NCBI GenBank assembly: GCA_013001905.1
Contig: JABDLC010000015.1
Coordinates: forward strand, 1 to 40,631
Source: Gammaproteobacteria bacterium
Lineage (GTDB): Bacteria; Pseudomonadota; Gammaproteobacteria; Steroidobacterales; GCA-2729495
Length of the DNA: 40,631 nucleotides
Direction: 5' to 3'
Part shown: positions 1 to 7,991 of the stretch, piece after piece
How positions within the stretch are numbered: the first letter of the stretch is position 1
How the letters are laid out: each line of letters opens with the position of its first letter
Made by a program: the position numbers and the translations under genes
Notes under the pieces: model-generated
Databases searched by the model: none
Seen by the model: the letters and a program-made list of their open reading frames with translations, nothing else
Told to the model about the DNA's origin: nothing

Positions 1-98
1 GCAGCTACACCAAATGCTCCGCCCATCGCGGCATAGAACTGATTGCGCCGTTGGGCACGCAGCTCATCACGCCAGGGAAGCAGATTAATTCTTGGCAT
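1..98 (-). CDS. pilN: PilN, type IV pilus inner-membrane assembly protein (partial, N-terminus only)
   Basis: Only the first 32 codons lie in the window; the gene continues past position 1. The reverse strand reads MPRINLLPWRDELRAQRR and then a hydrophobic stretch (FYAAMGGAFGVAA). This is the classic PilN start: the INLLPWR motif that binds a groove on PilM, followed by the single membrane helix. PilN pairs with PilO and links cytoplasmic PilM to the periplasmic PilP/PilQ part of the type IV pilus machine. The start codon at 98 has a strong ribosome site (AAGGGGAAAC) and follows pilM by 12 bases, so the two are co-transcribed. Identity is secure from the motif and the neighbour; nothing can be said about the rest of the protein. 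Confidence 0.93.
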   Translation of the reverse strand, partial: MPRINLLPWRDELRAQRRNQFYAAMGGAFGVA

Positions 99-110
99 CT
101 TCGTTTCCCC

Positions 111-1169
111 TTAGTCGAAGCTTCTCAGTGCAAGGCCACAGGCGGTCAGCAACGCGGTGGCGTCTGCCTGCACACCCTGCGAGCGTGCGCGCGATGAAAT
201 TTTCATGTTGCCGAGCGGATCACCGACTTCGGTAGGTATGCCCACCTTGGAAGCAATCAGGTCGGCAACGCCGGGAATATTTGCGCAGCCACCGCAAACC
301 AGAATCTGCCCGGGCTGTTCGCGCCCGCCACCCGATGCAAGGAAAAACTGCAACGAACGACTGACCTGTTGAGTCATGTCATCAATGAACGGATCGAGTA
401 CTTCCGGCTGGTAGTTACTCGGCAGACCGCCGTCCTTCTTGGCGCGGCCCGCGTCTTCCAGGCTAAGCCCGTAGATACGCATGATTTCTTCGGTCAGTTG
501 CTGACCACCGAAGTTGAAGTCACGCGTGTAAATAACGCGCAGATCTTCAAGCACACTAAAGGTGGTACTCGATGCGCCGAAGTCGACGACGGCAACCTGG
601 TGACCAATGCCGGCATCGGGCATCTGGTGCGTCATTAACGTACAGGAGTTCTCAAGAGCAAACGGCTCGACGTCAACAACGCGCGCTTTCAAACCGGCTG
701 CTTCAACCGCTGCCCGTCGCTGATCCACGTTCTCTGTGCGCGTAGCAACCAGCAGGACGTCGACCATTTCCGGATCGGTTTCTGATTCGCCGATAACCTG
801 ATAGTCGAAGCTGACTTCTTCCATCGGGAACGGGATATATTGATCAGCCTGAACTTCGACCTGCGCCTCAAGATCGTTTTCATTCAGATTAGAGGGCATC
901 TGAATAATCTTGGTAATCGCAGCGTCGCCGCTGATGGCAATCGCAACTTCGGCAGACTTCGTGCCCGCGCGTTTCATTGCGCGACGCACAGCTTCGCCTA
1001 CTGCTTCAGCATCAACAATCGACTTCTCAGTGATTGAGTTAGGTGGCGACGGCTCCGCTGCATAACACTCAACAGCGTAACTGCGGCCGCTTTGTGTCAG
1101 CTCGATCAACTTGATCGATGAGGTCGTTATGTCAAGTCCAGCAAGTGTTTTTGAACGTGAAGCGAACAT
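111..1169 (-). CDS. pilM: PilM, actin-like ATPase of the type IV pilus assembly complex
   Basis: The product is 352 residues, the usual PilM length. It is a cytoplasmic actin/FtsA-fold ATPase that binds the N-terminal tail of PilN and helps connect the pilus motor to the envelope-spanning complex. Visible signatures are the N-terminal phosphate-1 loop GLDITTSSIKLIEL (about residues 11-24), the QYIPFPMEEVSFDYQ block (about 109-123), the AVVDFGASSTTFSV phosphate-2 loop (about 192-205) and the adenosine motif LVCGGCANIPG (about 288-298). The start at 1169 has a GAAGGGAAA ribosome site; an out-of-frame ATG lies four bases upstream. The gene is first in a pilMN... operon and is divergent from the PBP1A gene, the same arrangement as in Pseudomonas. 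Confidence 0.96.
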   Translation of the reverse strand: MFASRSKTLAGLDITTSSIKLIELTQSGRSYAVECYAAEPSPPNSITEKSIVDAEAVGEAVRRAMKRAGTKSAEVAIAISGDAAITKIIQMPSNLNENDLEAQVEVQADQYIPFPMEEVSFDYQVIGESETDPEMVDVLLVATRTENVDQRRAAVEAAGLKARVVDVEPFALENSCTLMTHQMPDAGIGHQVAVVDFGASSTTFSVLEDLRVIYTRDFNFGGQQLTEEIMRIYGLSLEDAGRAKKDGGLPSNYQPEVLDPFIDDMTQQVSRSLQFFLASGGGREQPGQILVCGGCANIPGVADLIASKVGIPTEVGDPLGNMKISSRARSQGVQADATALLTACGLALRSFD

Positions 1170-1202
1170 CCATTTTCCCTTCGTTGTCCTTAGCTTGAGC
1201 AG

Positions 1203-1231
1203 ACAATGCTACTCTTCGCATTAAGAGTCAA
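1203..1231 (-). promoter_or_regulatory. Possible sigma-70 promoter of pilMN
   Basis: On the minus strand TTGACT (1231-1226) is followed after 17 bases by CATTGT (1208-1203), about 34 bases before the pilM start. The -35 box matches 5 of 6 consensus positions; the -10 box matches only 3 of 6, so this is a tentative call. Confidence 0.35.
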
Positions 1232-1321
1232 TTTAACTATAAATCGGCAAAATAATGAAATAGTTGAGGTCTAACCATCCGCAGCGCCAAGATTACGCCC
1301 CCGGGCCACGTAAAACCGTGA

Positions 1322-1337
1322 CCAAATACCGATTTGG
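1322..1337. repeat. Short palindrome between pilM and the PBP1A gene
   Basis: CCAAAT, a four-base spacer ACCG, then ATTTGG: a perfect 6-bp inverted repeat in the 292-base divergent intergenic region. It could be a regulator site for either gene or chance. The rest of 1170-1461 shows no other clear element apart from the weak pilM promoter. Confidence 0.4.
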
Positions 1338-1461
1338 AGATAAAGACAGGATCAGGCCACAGATAGCCTGAAACCCGCACGAATACTAGCTTTACGACAC
1401 CAGCCCTACAATCATGGATAATCGGCCCCCTGAGATTCAAGCAAGCAAACCCGGTATCTGA

Positions 1462-4050
1462 ATGAGATTATTGATGCGCACGCTGCCGCTGCTGGCAGCG
1501 GCCCTGGCGACCATCGGCCTGTGTCTGGCTGCAGGCGGATTTGCGGGGTACTACTACCTGCGACCCGCGCTGCCGTCGGTGGCCGAAATGCGCGAAATCC
1601 CGTTGCAGATACCGCTGCGCATCTACTCCCGCGACGGCAGGCTGATGCAGCAGATCGGCGAGCAGCGCCGCACTCCGGTGGCCTATGACGATATTCCCGA
1701 GGTCGTGGTGCAGGCATTTCTCGCCGCCGAGGACGACCGCTTTTTTGAGCATCCGGGCTTTGACTACCAGGGCATCCTGCGTGCAGCACTGAAGCTGGCG
1801 GCCACCGGCTCCCGCGCTCAGGGTGGCAGCACCATCACACAGCAGCTGGCACGCGAGTACTTTCTTACCCGCGACCGCACCTTTATCCGCAAAGCCAAAG
1901 AAATCATTCTCGCTATACAGATAGAAAATTCCTTTTCTAAACAAGAGATTATGGAGCTCTATCTGAACAAGACCTTCCTTGGCCAGCGCTCCTACGGCGT
2001 GGCGGCAGCGGCTCAGGTCTACTTCGGGAAGGAGCTCGATGAGCTGTCGGTTGCGGAAGCCGCGACGATTGCGGGCCTGCCCGCGGCGCCCTCGCGACTG
2101 AATCCGGTGCGCAATCCCGACCAGGCGAGCGAACGGCGCGCCTATGTGCTGCGGCGGATGAATGAGCTCGACTTCATCGATAACGAGCAGTATGAGGCCG
2201 CTCTCGACACACCGATGGAATCCTTCCTGCATGCACCCGGAGTCGAACTGGATGCGCCGTATCTCGCCGAGATGGTGCGATCGGAGATGCTCCGGCGCTA
2301 CGGCAATGCGGCATACACCGACGGTTATCAGGTCATTACGACGCTGGACAGCGAGCTGCAGGATGCCGCGACTCGTGCGCTGCGCACCGCGCTGCTGCAG
2401 TACGATCGCCGCCATGGTTTCCGCGGCCCCGTTGCGCAGGTGGATCTGGACGCGCTCATGGCGGAGGGCGGCGCAACAGACACCCGGCTGCAGGAAACGC
2501 TGAATAATCTCCCGCGCTTCGAAGATCTGGCTGCGGCGATTGTGTTGCGAGCCGGCGCAAGTCAGGACGCCGGGGCAGAGTTTTTCCTGCGCGATACCGG
2601 GCGCGTGCAGTTACCGTGGGAGCGGTTGCGCTGGAAACCCTATATCAATGACAACGTAGTCGGCGGCGATCCGGCAAACCCTGCCGCCATGATCAAACCC
2701 GGCGATGTCGTCTACCTGCTCAATACCGCTGACGGCTGGCAACTGGCCCAGATACCGGAAGCACAGGGTGCGTTTGTCGCGCTCGACCCCGGTGACGGCG
2801 CCACGATAGCGATGACCGGCGGCTTTGATTATGCGAGCAACAAATACAATCGCGCGGTGCAGGCCAAACGTCAGCCGGGTTCTGCATTTAAACCCTTTGT
2901 TTACTCGGCGGCACTTGCAAATGGCTTTACGGCCGCCAGCATCATCAACGATGCGCCGATAGTCGTAAACAACAGCGGCCAGGAAGAAGCGTGGCGACCG
3001 CAAAACCATTCGAACCGTTTTTATGGCCCGACCCGACTGCGCGAAGGCCTGGTTCGGTCGATGAACCTCGTGTCACTGCGAGTGCTCCGCGAAGTCGGCA
3101 TCGCTAACGCGCTGGAACACATACGCGCCTTCGGCTTTCCGCGACTCGCCACGCCGCGCGATTTGTCGCTGGCACTGGGCTCGGGTAACGCCTCGCCCTT
3201 ACAGATGGCGGAAGGCTATTCGGTGCTGGCCAACGGCGGTTACCGCGTCAACAACTATTTTATTGAACGCATTCTGGATGCCGAGGGCAACGTGCTGTTT
3301 GCGGCCAACCCGAGAAGGGTATGCCGCCCGTGCGCTGATCTCTGGCTCGATGGTTTGGGTCCGGCAGACAACGACGAGTTGCCTGAGTTTGCCCGCTCCG
3401 CCGACTCTGACAATGCGACAGGTGATATACCGGCAGTGCTGGACACCAGTGAAATCTCCGGCGTCAGCTCGGTTGAGGAGTTGATGGCCATTGGTGAATC
3501 CTGGCGCCCCGACTACATTGAAACACCGCGCTTCTGGAGTGACCGCGAGCAGGCGCGCCGCGCCCTGTCGCAGCAAAACGGTTACATCGTTTACGACATG
3601 ATGCGCGATGTGATTCAGCGCGGCACCGGTCGTCGTGCGCGGGAACTCGGCCGCACTGATATCGCCGGAAAGACGGGTACATCGAATGACCGTCGCGACG
3701 CCTGGTTCAGCGGCTTCAACGGCGATCTCGTGGGTATATCGTGGGTCGGCTTTGATGACGACGGGCGCTCACTCGGTGCAGGTGAAGAGGGCGGCCGCAC
3801 AGCGTTGCCGATCTGGAAAGACTTCATGGCCGTCGCGCTGGAAGGGCAGCCGGATGCCTCACTCGAACAACCCCCGGGCATTGTCAGCGTGAAGATTTCG
3901 CCGGAGACCGGCAAAGCTGCCCGCACCGGCGAGCCCTCAGTCTTTGAGATCTTTCGTGACGGTAACGAACCGCAGGCTGTATTCGACGAGTTCGAATACC
4001 TGAGCGAAGATATTTTTGTTGACGACGACAGCGGTGAATCGATTTTCTGA
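1462..4050 (+). CDS. mrcA: Penicillin-binding protein 1A (bifunctional peptidoglycan glycosyltransferase/transpeptidase)
   Basis: At 862 residues this is a full-length class A PBP that polymerises lipid II and cross-links peptidoglycan in the periplasm. A short cytoplasmic tail and one membrane helix (about residues 6-30) anchor it. The GT51 domain shows the catalytic Glu90 in AAEDDRFFEHPG, then GGSTITQQLAR and IMELYLNKTFLGQRSYG. An inserted OB-like region, typical of PBP1A, follows. The transpeptidase domain has the active-site SAFK (Ser474-Lys477), SMN (533-535) and KTGT (737-740). The start at 1462 lacks a clear ribosome site; ATG at 1474, 10 bases after a GAG, would trim four residues and is equally possible. 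The divergent pairing with pilM is the conserved context for ponA/mrcA. Confidence 0.97.
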   Translation: MRLLMRTLPLLAAALATIGLCLAAGGFAGYYYLRPALPSVAEMREIPLQIPLRIYSRDGRLMQQIGEQRRTPVAYDDIPEVVVQAFLAAEDDRFFEHPGFDYQGILRAALKLAATGSRAQGGSTITQQLAREYFLTRDRTFIRKAKEIILAIQIENSFSKQEIMELYLNKTFLGQRSYGVAAAAQVYFGKELDELSVAEAATIAGLPAAPSRLNPVRNPDQASERRAYVLRRMNELDFIDNEQYEAALDTPMESFLHAPGVELDAPYLAEMVRSEMLRRYGNAAYTDGYQVITTLDSELQDAATRALRTALLQYDRRHGFRGPVAQVDLDALMAEGGATDTRLQETLNNLPRFEDLAAAIVLRAGASQDAGAEFFLRDTGRVQLPWERLRWKPYINDNVVGGDPANPAAMIKPGDVVYLLNTADGWQLAQIPEAQGAFVALDPGDGATIAMTGGFDYASNKYNRAVQAKRQPGSAFKPFVYSAALANGFTAASIINDAPIVVNNSGQEEAWRPQNHSNRFYGPTRLREGLVRSMNLVSLRVLREVGIANALEHIRAFGFPRLATPRDLSLALGSGNASPLQMAEGYSVLANGGYRVNNYFIERILDAEGNVLFAANPRRVCRPCADLWLDGLGPADNDELPEFARSADSDNATGDIPAVLDTSEISGVSSVEELMAIGESWRPDYIETPRFWSDREQARRALSQQNGYIVYDMMRDVIQRGTGRRARELGRTDIAGKTGTSNDRRDAWFSGFNGDLVGISWVGFDDDGRSLGAGEEGGRTALPIWKDFMAVALEGQPDASLEQPPGIVSVKISPETGKAARTGEPSVFEIFRDGNEPQAVFDEFEYLSEDIFVDDDSGESIF

Positions 4051-4147
4051 TTGCGGCTCCTGACGGCAGACGTGACAAAAGCGAGTCATCGGCGCTATGC
4101 TGATTTCAGTCACAATAAAATTCTGATCGTTGCCAGGGAGTAAGGCC

Positions 4148-4768
4148 GTGGGAAGGAAATCGGAAAAACGTTCTGACCGGCGCAAGGAATGTCAGCGCAC
4201 CGTACTGGCACAGGAAGCTGCCCGCCTGATCTGCGATCACGGCATCAGTGACTTCCGTACTGCGAAAGATAAAGCCGCATGGATGCTCGGCCTTAACGAA
4301 CACGGTGCACTTCCCAGCAATCGCGAAATAGAAGACGCCGTTGCCGAGCGCAACCGGATATTCGGAGCCGCCACCCACCCGCAATTACTCGGCCGTATCA
4401 GAGAAGCTGCAGTCAGCGTTATGCAGGACCTGATCGTTTTTCGGCCTCGTCTGGTGGGGTCGGTACTCAGCGGCAACGTGACTGAACACTCCAATATTAA
4501 TGTGCACGTGTTCGCAGACTCGTGTGAAGCTGTGAGCATGCGTCTGGACGCCATCGGGGTGCACTATCAGCTGCGTCAGCGTCGCCACAGTATTCGCCGC
4601 GGCCACACTGAGGAGTTCACAGGCTACGATTTCATGTCAGACGACTTCATCGTAGAGACCACGGTTTTTCCTGAACGCCGCAAAGGCCACGCACCATTGA
4701 GCCCTGTCGACGGCCGCCCGATGCAACGGGCGCATTTGCGGGATGTGGAATTGCTCGCTGCCGGCTAG
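4148..4768 (+). CDS. Nucleotidyltransferase-like protein with substituted catalytic aspartates
   Basis: This is a soluble 206-residue protein with a basic N-terminus and no signal or membrane segment. I chose GTG at 4148 because GGGAG lies seven bases upstream; a TTG at 4130 would add six residues but has no ribosome site. Residues 104-122 read [19 protein letters not shown]. This has the layout of the pol-beta-type nucleotidyltransferase signature (Gly-Ser, then about ten residues, then Asp-x-Asp), but both expected Asp positions are Asn (116 and 118). The C-terminal [11 protein letters not shown] suggests a conserved substrate or partner loop. It follows the PBP1A gene by 97 bases and its stop overlaps that of gltA by four bases. 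A lone TAAAAT at 4116-4121 could be a -10 box, without a matching -35. Function is unknown; the family link is inference from one motif. Confidence 0.7.
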   Translation: MGRKSEKRSDRRKECQRTVLAQEAARLICDHGISDFRTAKDKAAWMLGLNEHGALPSNREIEDAVAERNRIFGAATHPQLLGRIREAAVSVMQDLIVFRPRLVGSVLSGNVTEHSNINVHVFADSCEAVSMRLDAIGVHYQLRQRRHSIRRGHTEEFTGYDFMSDDFIVETTVFPERRKGHAPLSPVDGRPMQRAHLRDVELLAAG

Positions 4769-6054
4769 CGCTTGGCGACGTCGACGTAGTCGCGCGTCTT
4801 CGGGCCAGTATATAACTGCCGCGGACGACCGATCCGGTGCTCGGGATCGGTAATCATTTCCTGCCAGTGGCTGACCCAGCCCACCGTGCGCGCGATCGCA
4901 AACATCACGGTAAACATCGAAGGCTGGAAGCCCAATGCGCGATAAATGATGCCTGAGTAAAAATCGACATTCGGGTAGAGCCGCTTCTCGACAAAATAAT
5001 CATCTTTGAGCGCCACCTGTTCTAGCTCGAGTGCGAGTTCAAACAGCGGGTCATCGTCGCGACCGAGTTTGGCGAGGACCTTGTGGCACATGTCACGAAT
5101 GATCGTGGCACGCGGATCGAAATTTTTGTAAACGCGATGGCCAAAACCCATCAGGCGGAAAGAATCGTTCTTGTCTTTCGCCTTGGCAACATATTCGGTG
5201 ATGTTCTTGGCGTTGCCGATCTGCCCGAGCATCGTCAGCACCGCCTCGTTCGCACCGCCGTGCGCAGGGCCCCAGAGTGCCGCAATGCCCGCCGCGATAG
5301 CCGAATAAGGATTGGTGCCGGAACTGCCGGCGAGTCGCACGGTCGATGTTGAACAATTCTGCTCATGATCTGCGTGGAGTATCAGCAACAGATCAATGGC
5401 TTCGACCGCGATCGGATCGATTTCGTAATCATCTGCCGGCACGGAGAAGAACATGTTGAGCAGATTGCTGGAGTAATCGAGGTCGTTGCGCGGATAGACG
5501 AACGGCTGGCCAAGGCTGTGTTTATACGCGGCAGCAGCGATTGTCGGTAATTTCGCGATGATCCGGTGCGAGAATATTTCGCGATGACGAGGGTTCTGAA
5601 TATCCATCGTCTCGTGATAAAAGGCGGACATCGAGCCCACCACACCTGACACCATGGCCATCGGGTGCGCATCGTGGTGGAAGCCGTTGAACAGCCGCAG
5701 CATCGTCTCGTTCATCATCGTATGCGTGCGAATGTCATTTTCGAAGTTCGACAGCTGCGTCGCAGTCGGCAACTCGCCGTACAACAGCAGATAACACACT
5801 TCGATATAAGTGCTGTTATTCGCCAACTGCTCCACCGGATAGCCCCGGTACAGCAACACGCCTTCCTTACCGTCGATAAAAGTAATTTCGCTCTTACAGC
5901 TCGCGGTTGACGCAAATCCCGGGTCGAAAGTGAACACATCCTGTTGCGCGTACAGACTACGCACATCCACCACATCGGGGCCGAGAGTGCCGCTGTATGA
6001 GGGCAGTTCGGCTGAGGCTTCGGAATTGCCGGAAAGCTTGTAAGTGTTACTCAT
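4765..6054 (-). CDS. gltA: Citrate synthase (type II, hexameric)
   Basis: The enzyme condenses oxaloacetate with acetyl-CoA to give citrate, the entry step of the TCA cycle, in the cytoplasm. The 429-residue product is the length of the Gram-negative NADH-sensitive type. All three catalytic residues are visible: His265 in [11 protein letters not shown], His306 in GFGHRVYK and Asp364 in YPNVDFYSG. His231 lies in [19 protein letters not shown]. The N-terminal 50 residues form the small beta domain found in type II enzymes, which carry the NADH site in E. coli. The start at 6054 follows an AGAG ribosome site. A promoter and a leader hairpin lie upstream. The stop shares the CTAG at 4765-4768 with the convergent neighbour. 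Confidence 0.98.
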   Translation of the reverse strand: MSNTYKLSGNSEASAELPSYSGTLGPDVVDVRSLYAQQDVFTFDPGFASTASCKSEITFIDGKEGVLLYRGYPVEQLANNSTYIEVCYLLLYGELPTATQLSNFENDIRTHTMMNETMLRLFNGFHHDAHPMAMVSGVVGSMSAFYHETMDIQNPRHREIFSHRIIAKLPTIAAAAYKHSLGQPFVYPRNDLDYSSNLLNMFFSVPADDYEIDPIAVEAIDLLLILHADHEQNCSTSTVRLAGSSGTNPYSAIAAGIAALWGPAHGGANEAVLTMLGQIGNAKNITEYVAKAKDKNDSFRLMGFGHRVYKNFDPRATIIRDMCHKVLAKLGRDDDPLFELALELEQVALKDDYFVEKRLYPNVDFYSGIIYRALGFQPSMFTVMFAIARTVGWVSHWQEMITDPEHRIGRPRQLYTGPKTRDYVDVAKR

Positions 6055-6122
6055 ATGTTCTCTGCACAGTCATGAACGCCGGTCGCCACGACCAGCGGAG
6101 AGAAAGACGATCCCTGTAAGGT

Positions 6123-6141
6123 TTCCGGGAGAGACCCGGAA
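6123..6141 (-). other. Hairpin in the gltA 5' leader
   Basis: TTCCGGG, five bases, CCCGGAA: a perfect 7-bp stem with an AGAGA (plus strand) loop. It falls just after the inferred transcription start (about 6145) and about 70 bases before the gltA start codon. No T-run follows, so it is not a simple terminator. It may stabilise the 5' end or serve as a regulatory leader structure. Confidence 0.5.
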
Positions 6142-6151
6142 TGACCACACA

Positions 6152-6182
6152 ATTATAAGGTACGCGAGGCGTCCTTGCACAA
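6152..6182 (-). promoter_or_regulatory. Promoter of gltA
   Basis: The minus strand carries a perfect -10 box TATAAT (6157-6152). The best -35, TTGTGC (6182-6177), is 19 bases upstream, slightly too far for an ideal sigma-70 site. It lies between rpmE and gltA and predicts a leader of about 90 bases. Confidence 0.6.
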
Positions 6183-6227
6183 GACTGCGGTACGTAATGT
6201 CCGCAAGTCGGCCCACGAAAGGCCCGA

Positions 6228-6428
6228 TTACATTCCGTATTTGCGACGGAACTTGTCTACGCGACCCGCAGTATCAACGATCTTCTGCTTACCCGTGTAA
6301 AACGGATGGCAAGCGGAACACACTTCGATGTTCAGCTCGTCTTTCAGCGTTGAACGCGTCGAGAACTCATTACCGCAACTGCAGGTAACTTTGATGTCCT
6401 GGTACTCGGGATGGATATCGGCTTTCAT
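6228..6428 (-). CDS. rpmE: 50S ribosomal protein L31 (zinc-binding type)
   Basis: The 66-residue product [16 protein letters not shown]... is a standard L31. The four zinc ligands are present (Cys16, Cys18, Cys37, Cys40), so this is the C+ form rather than the zinc-independent paralogue RpmE2. It sits on the large subunit and contacts the small one across the central protuberance. The start at 6428 has a GAAG ribosome site. The leader of about 60 bases contains a 5-bp hairpin (6458-6472, CGTTC/GAACG) that might be used for autogenous control. In many gammaproteobacteria rpmE is divergent from priA; here priA is absent and a DnaA-box cluster occupies that side. Confidence 0.98.
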   Translation of the reverse strand: MKADIHPEYQDIKVTCSCGNEFSTRSTLKDELNIEVCSACHPFYTGKQKIVDTAGRVDKFRRKYGM

Positions 6429-6494
6429 TATTCTTCAGCTATCTGCGTTATCGGGCCCGTTCTCAGCGAACGTGCAGCCCTCAAGGGGCGCGGA

Positions 6495-6523
6495 AATATA
6501 ACGGCTGCGCGGCAGAATGACAA
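6495..6523 (-). promoter_or_regulatory. Promoter of rpmE
   Basis: TTGTCA (6523-6518) and TATATT (6500-6495) on the minus strand are separated by exactly 17 bases. Both boxes match 5 of 6 consensus positions. The predicted start of transcription is near 6488, about 60 bases before rpmE. This is one of the two best promoters in the window. Confidence 0.7.
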
Positions 6524-6545
6524 GCAGCGGCGCGGGAAGGGCCCG

Positions 6546-6580
6546 CTATCCACAAAAACTGTGGATAACTCTGTGGATTA
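6546..6580. promoter_or_regulatory. Cluster of three DnaA boxes
   Basis: Three 9-mers lie within 35 bases: CTATCCACA (6546-6554, one mismatch to TTATCCACA), TGTGGATAA (6560-6568, the exact complement of the consensus) and TGTGGATTA (6572-6580, one mismatch). The two on the minus strand are spaced by 12 bases start to start, as in many replication origins. The cluster begins 22 bases upstream of the rpmE -35 box. DnaA could regulate rpmE from here, or the site could titrate DnaA. dnaA, dnaN and mnmG are not nearby and there is no obvious AT-rich unwinding element, so an origin of replication is unlikely. Confidence 0.7.
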
Positions 6581-6804
6581 CGGGTGTAACGAAGCCGTAA
6601 CAGCCCGAAAGCACTACAAAATCGTTAGATTGGTCAAAACCTGACCTGGAGCTATTAACGCTTTCAAAACAGTGGCTTAGTAAGTACTTTCGCGACGGCG
6701 GCTCATGAATAGGCACGCAATTGCATGATTTGCAACGCACCGCAGCCCGTTGTGCATAACCATACCCGGTCTAATATGTAAGAGAGCCCGACAGCCGGGT
6801 TGCC
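6581..6804. other. Intergenic stretch between the DnaA boxes and the hemW 3' end
   Basis: Together with 6429-6580 this makes a 376-base gap without a credible gene. The small reading frames here look random. I see a 5-bp inverted repeat TTGCA/TGCAA (6721-6735) and, next to the hemW stop, a short CCCG/CGGG hairpin (6787-6799). On the minus strand the hairpin is followed by a pyrimidine-rich CTCTCTT, so it could be a weak terminator for the hemW operon. No tRNA fold was found. Confidence 0.5.
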
Positions 6805-7986
6805 TCAACGGGAGATTTTTTGCGCGAGCGGCAGAAACAGCGACTGCAAATCGTCCAGAAACCGCCACCCGCGTGCGGTCGGACGAATCCGCCCGCTGTC
6901 CGGATCACACAACAGGTCGCGCTCAACAGCGGTCGTCAGCGCGGGCTCCAGTTGGGCGACAGAAAGGCCCGTGTAATCAGTGAATTGGGTGAGCGGCACC
7001 CCTTCCCGCAGACGCAACGCGTTAAGCATAAATTCGAACACGAGATCAGCCGGCGCAACGCGGGCGGATTGCGCCGCATCACCCGAGCCCGCATGTCGCA
7101 GGTAGCGGCGCGGACTCGCCAGCCTGTGTTCGCGCCAGACCTGCAGCCCGTCGTTGCTGCGAACGGTCCGCTTCCCGTGCGCACCGGCGCCCAGACCGAT
7201 GTAGTCACCGAAGTTCCAATAGTTAAGGTTATGCACGCTGCCACGCCCGTTACGTGCCCAGGCTGATACTTCGTAATCGCTGAACCCGGCTGCACGCAGT
7301 TCGCCGGCGCACGCGGTCTGCATATCCCAGGCCTGATCGTCGTCGGGAAGGTGATCCGGTGGCCGCGCATGGAAAGGGGTATTCGGCTCCAGTGTCAGGT
7401 GATAGTGAGACAGGTGCTCCGGACCGAGGTCGAGCGCGCGTTGCACATTGTCCAGCGCTGCGGCAACCGTCTGCCCCGGCAGCGCATACATGAGATCCAC
7501 ATTGATGTTGTCGAACCCGGCGCTGCGCGCAGCACGGAATGCCGCAACCGCCTCGGTGCTGCTATGTACCCGCCCGAGTTGCTGCAACTGCTGATCGGCG
7601 AAACTCTGCACACCGAGCGACAGCCGATTGACCCCCGCACGCAGATACCCTTCGAAAGAACCGTGCTCTAGAGCGCCGGGGTTCGCTTCCAGTGTGACTT
7701 CGCATTTGTCGCCGAGTGACAGATGATCGCGCACGCCGCGCATCAGTCTGTCGATATCAGCCGGCGCAAACAGACTCGGTGTGCCGCCGCCGAGAAAAAT
7801 CGACACCAGCGGCCGCCCTGGCAGATCATCGGGCAACTGCCGGAGCTCGGCGAGCAATGCATCGATGTATGCGGCTGCCGGCAGCTCGCCGCGCAGGCCA
7901 TGCGAATTGAAATCGCAATAGGGGCACTTCGCGACGCACCACGGAAAGTGCAGGTACAACGACAGAGGCGGCAACGTGCCTGTCAT
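6805..7986 (-). CDS. hemW: HemW, heme chaperone of the radical SAM family
   Basis: The 393-residue protein belongs to the HemN-like radical SAM group. The 4Fe-4S ligands are Cys17, Cys21 and Cys24 in CVAKCPYCDF. True coproporphyrinogen dehydrogenase HemN has a further Cys two residues later; here that position is Phe, which supports HemW. HemW binds heme and inserts it into membrane respiratory proteins and is often misannotated as HemN. GGGTPSLF (about residues 67-74), the SAM-binding glycine motif, is present, as is a C-terminal HemN_C domain from about 290. It is the last gene of the phosphatase-rph-rdgB-hemW cluster and starts five bases after the rdgB stop. Confidence 0.95.
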   Translation of the reverse strand: MTGTLPPLSLYLHFPWCVAKCPYCDFNSHGLRGELPAAAYIDALLAELRQLPDDLPGRPLVSIFLGGGTPSLFAPADIDRLMRGVRDHLSLGDKCEVTLEANPGALEHGSFEGYLRAGVNRLSLGVQSFADQQLQQLGRVHSSTEAVAAFRAARSAGFDNINVDLMYALPGQTVAAALDNVQRALDLGPEHLSHYHLTLEPNTPFHARPPDHLPDDDQAWDMQTACAGELRAAGFSDYEVSAWARNGRGSVHNLNYWNFGDYIGLGAGAHGKRTVRSNDGLQVWREHRLASPRRYLRHAGSGDAAQSARVAPADLVFEFMLNALRLREGVPLTQFTDYTGLSVAQLEPALTTAVERDLLCDPDSGRIRPTARGWRFLDDLQSLFLPLAQKISR

Positions 7987-7991
7987 CGCCG

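Noticed and set aside
1468-2415. Long antisense reading frame (315 codons) inside the PBP1A gene
   Set aside because: It lies fully opposite a gene with intact catalytic motifs and shows no recognisable domain; high GC favours long shadow frames.
6546-6580. Chromosomal origin of replication
   Set aside because: Only three DnaA boxes, no AT-rich unwinding region and no dnaA, dnaN or mnmG nearby.
6411-6740. Small reading frames in the rpmE-hemW gap
   Set aside because: No ribosome site, biased composition or similarity; they cross the rpmE promoter and DnaA boxes.
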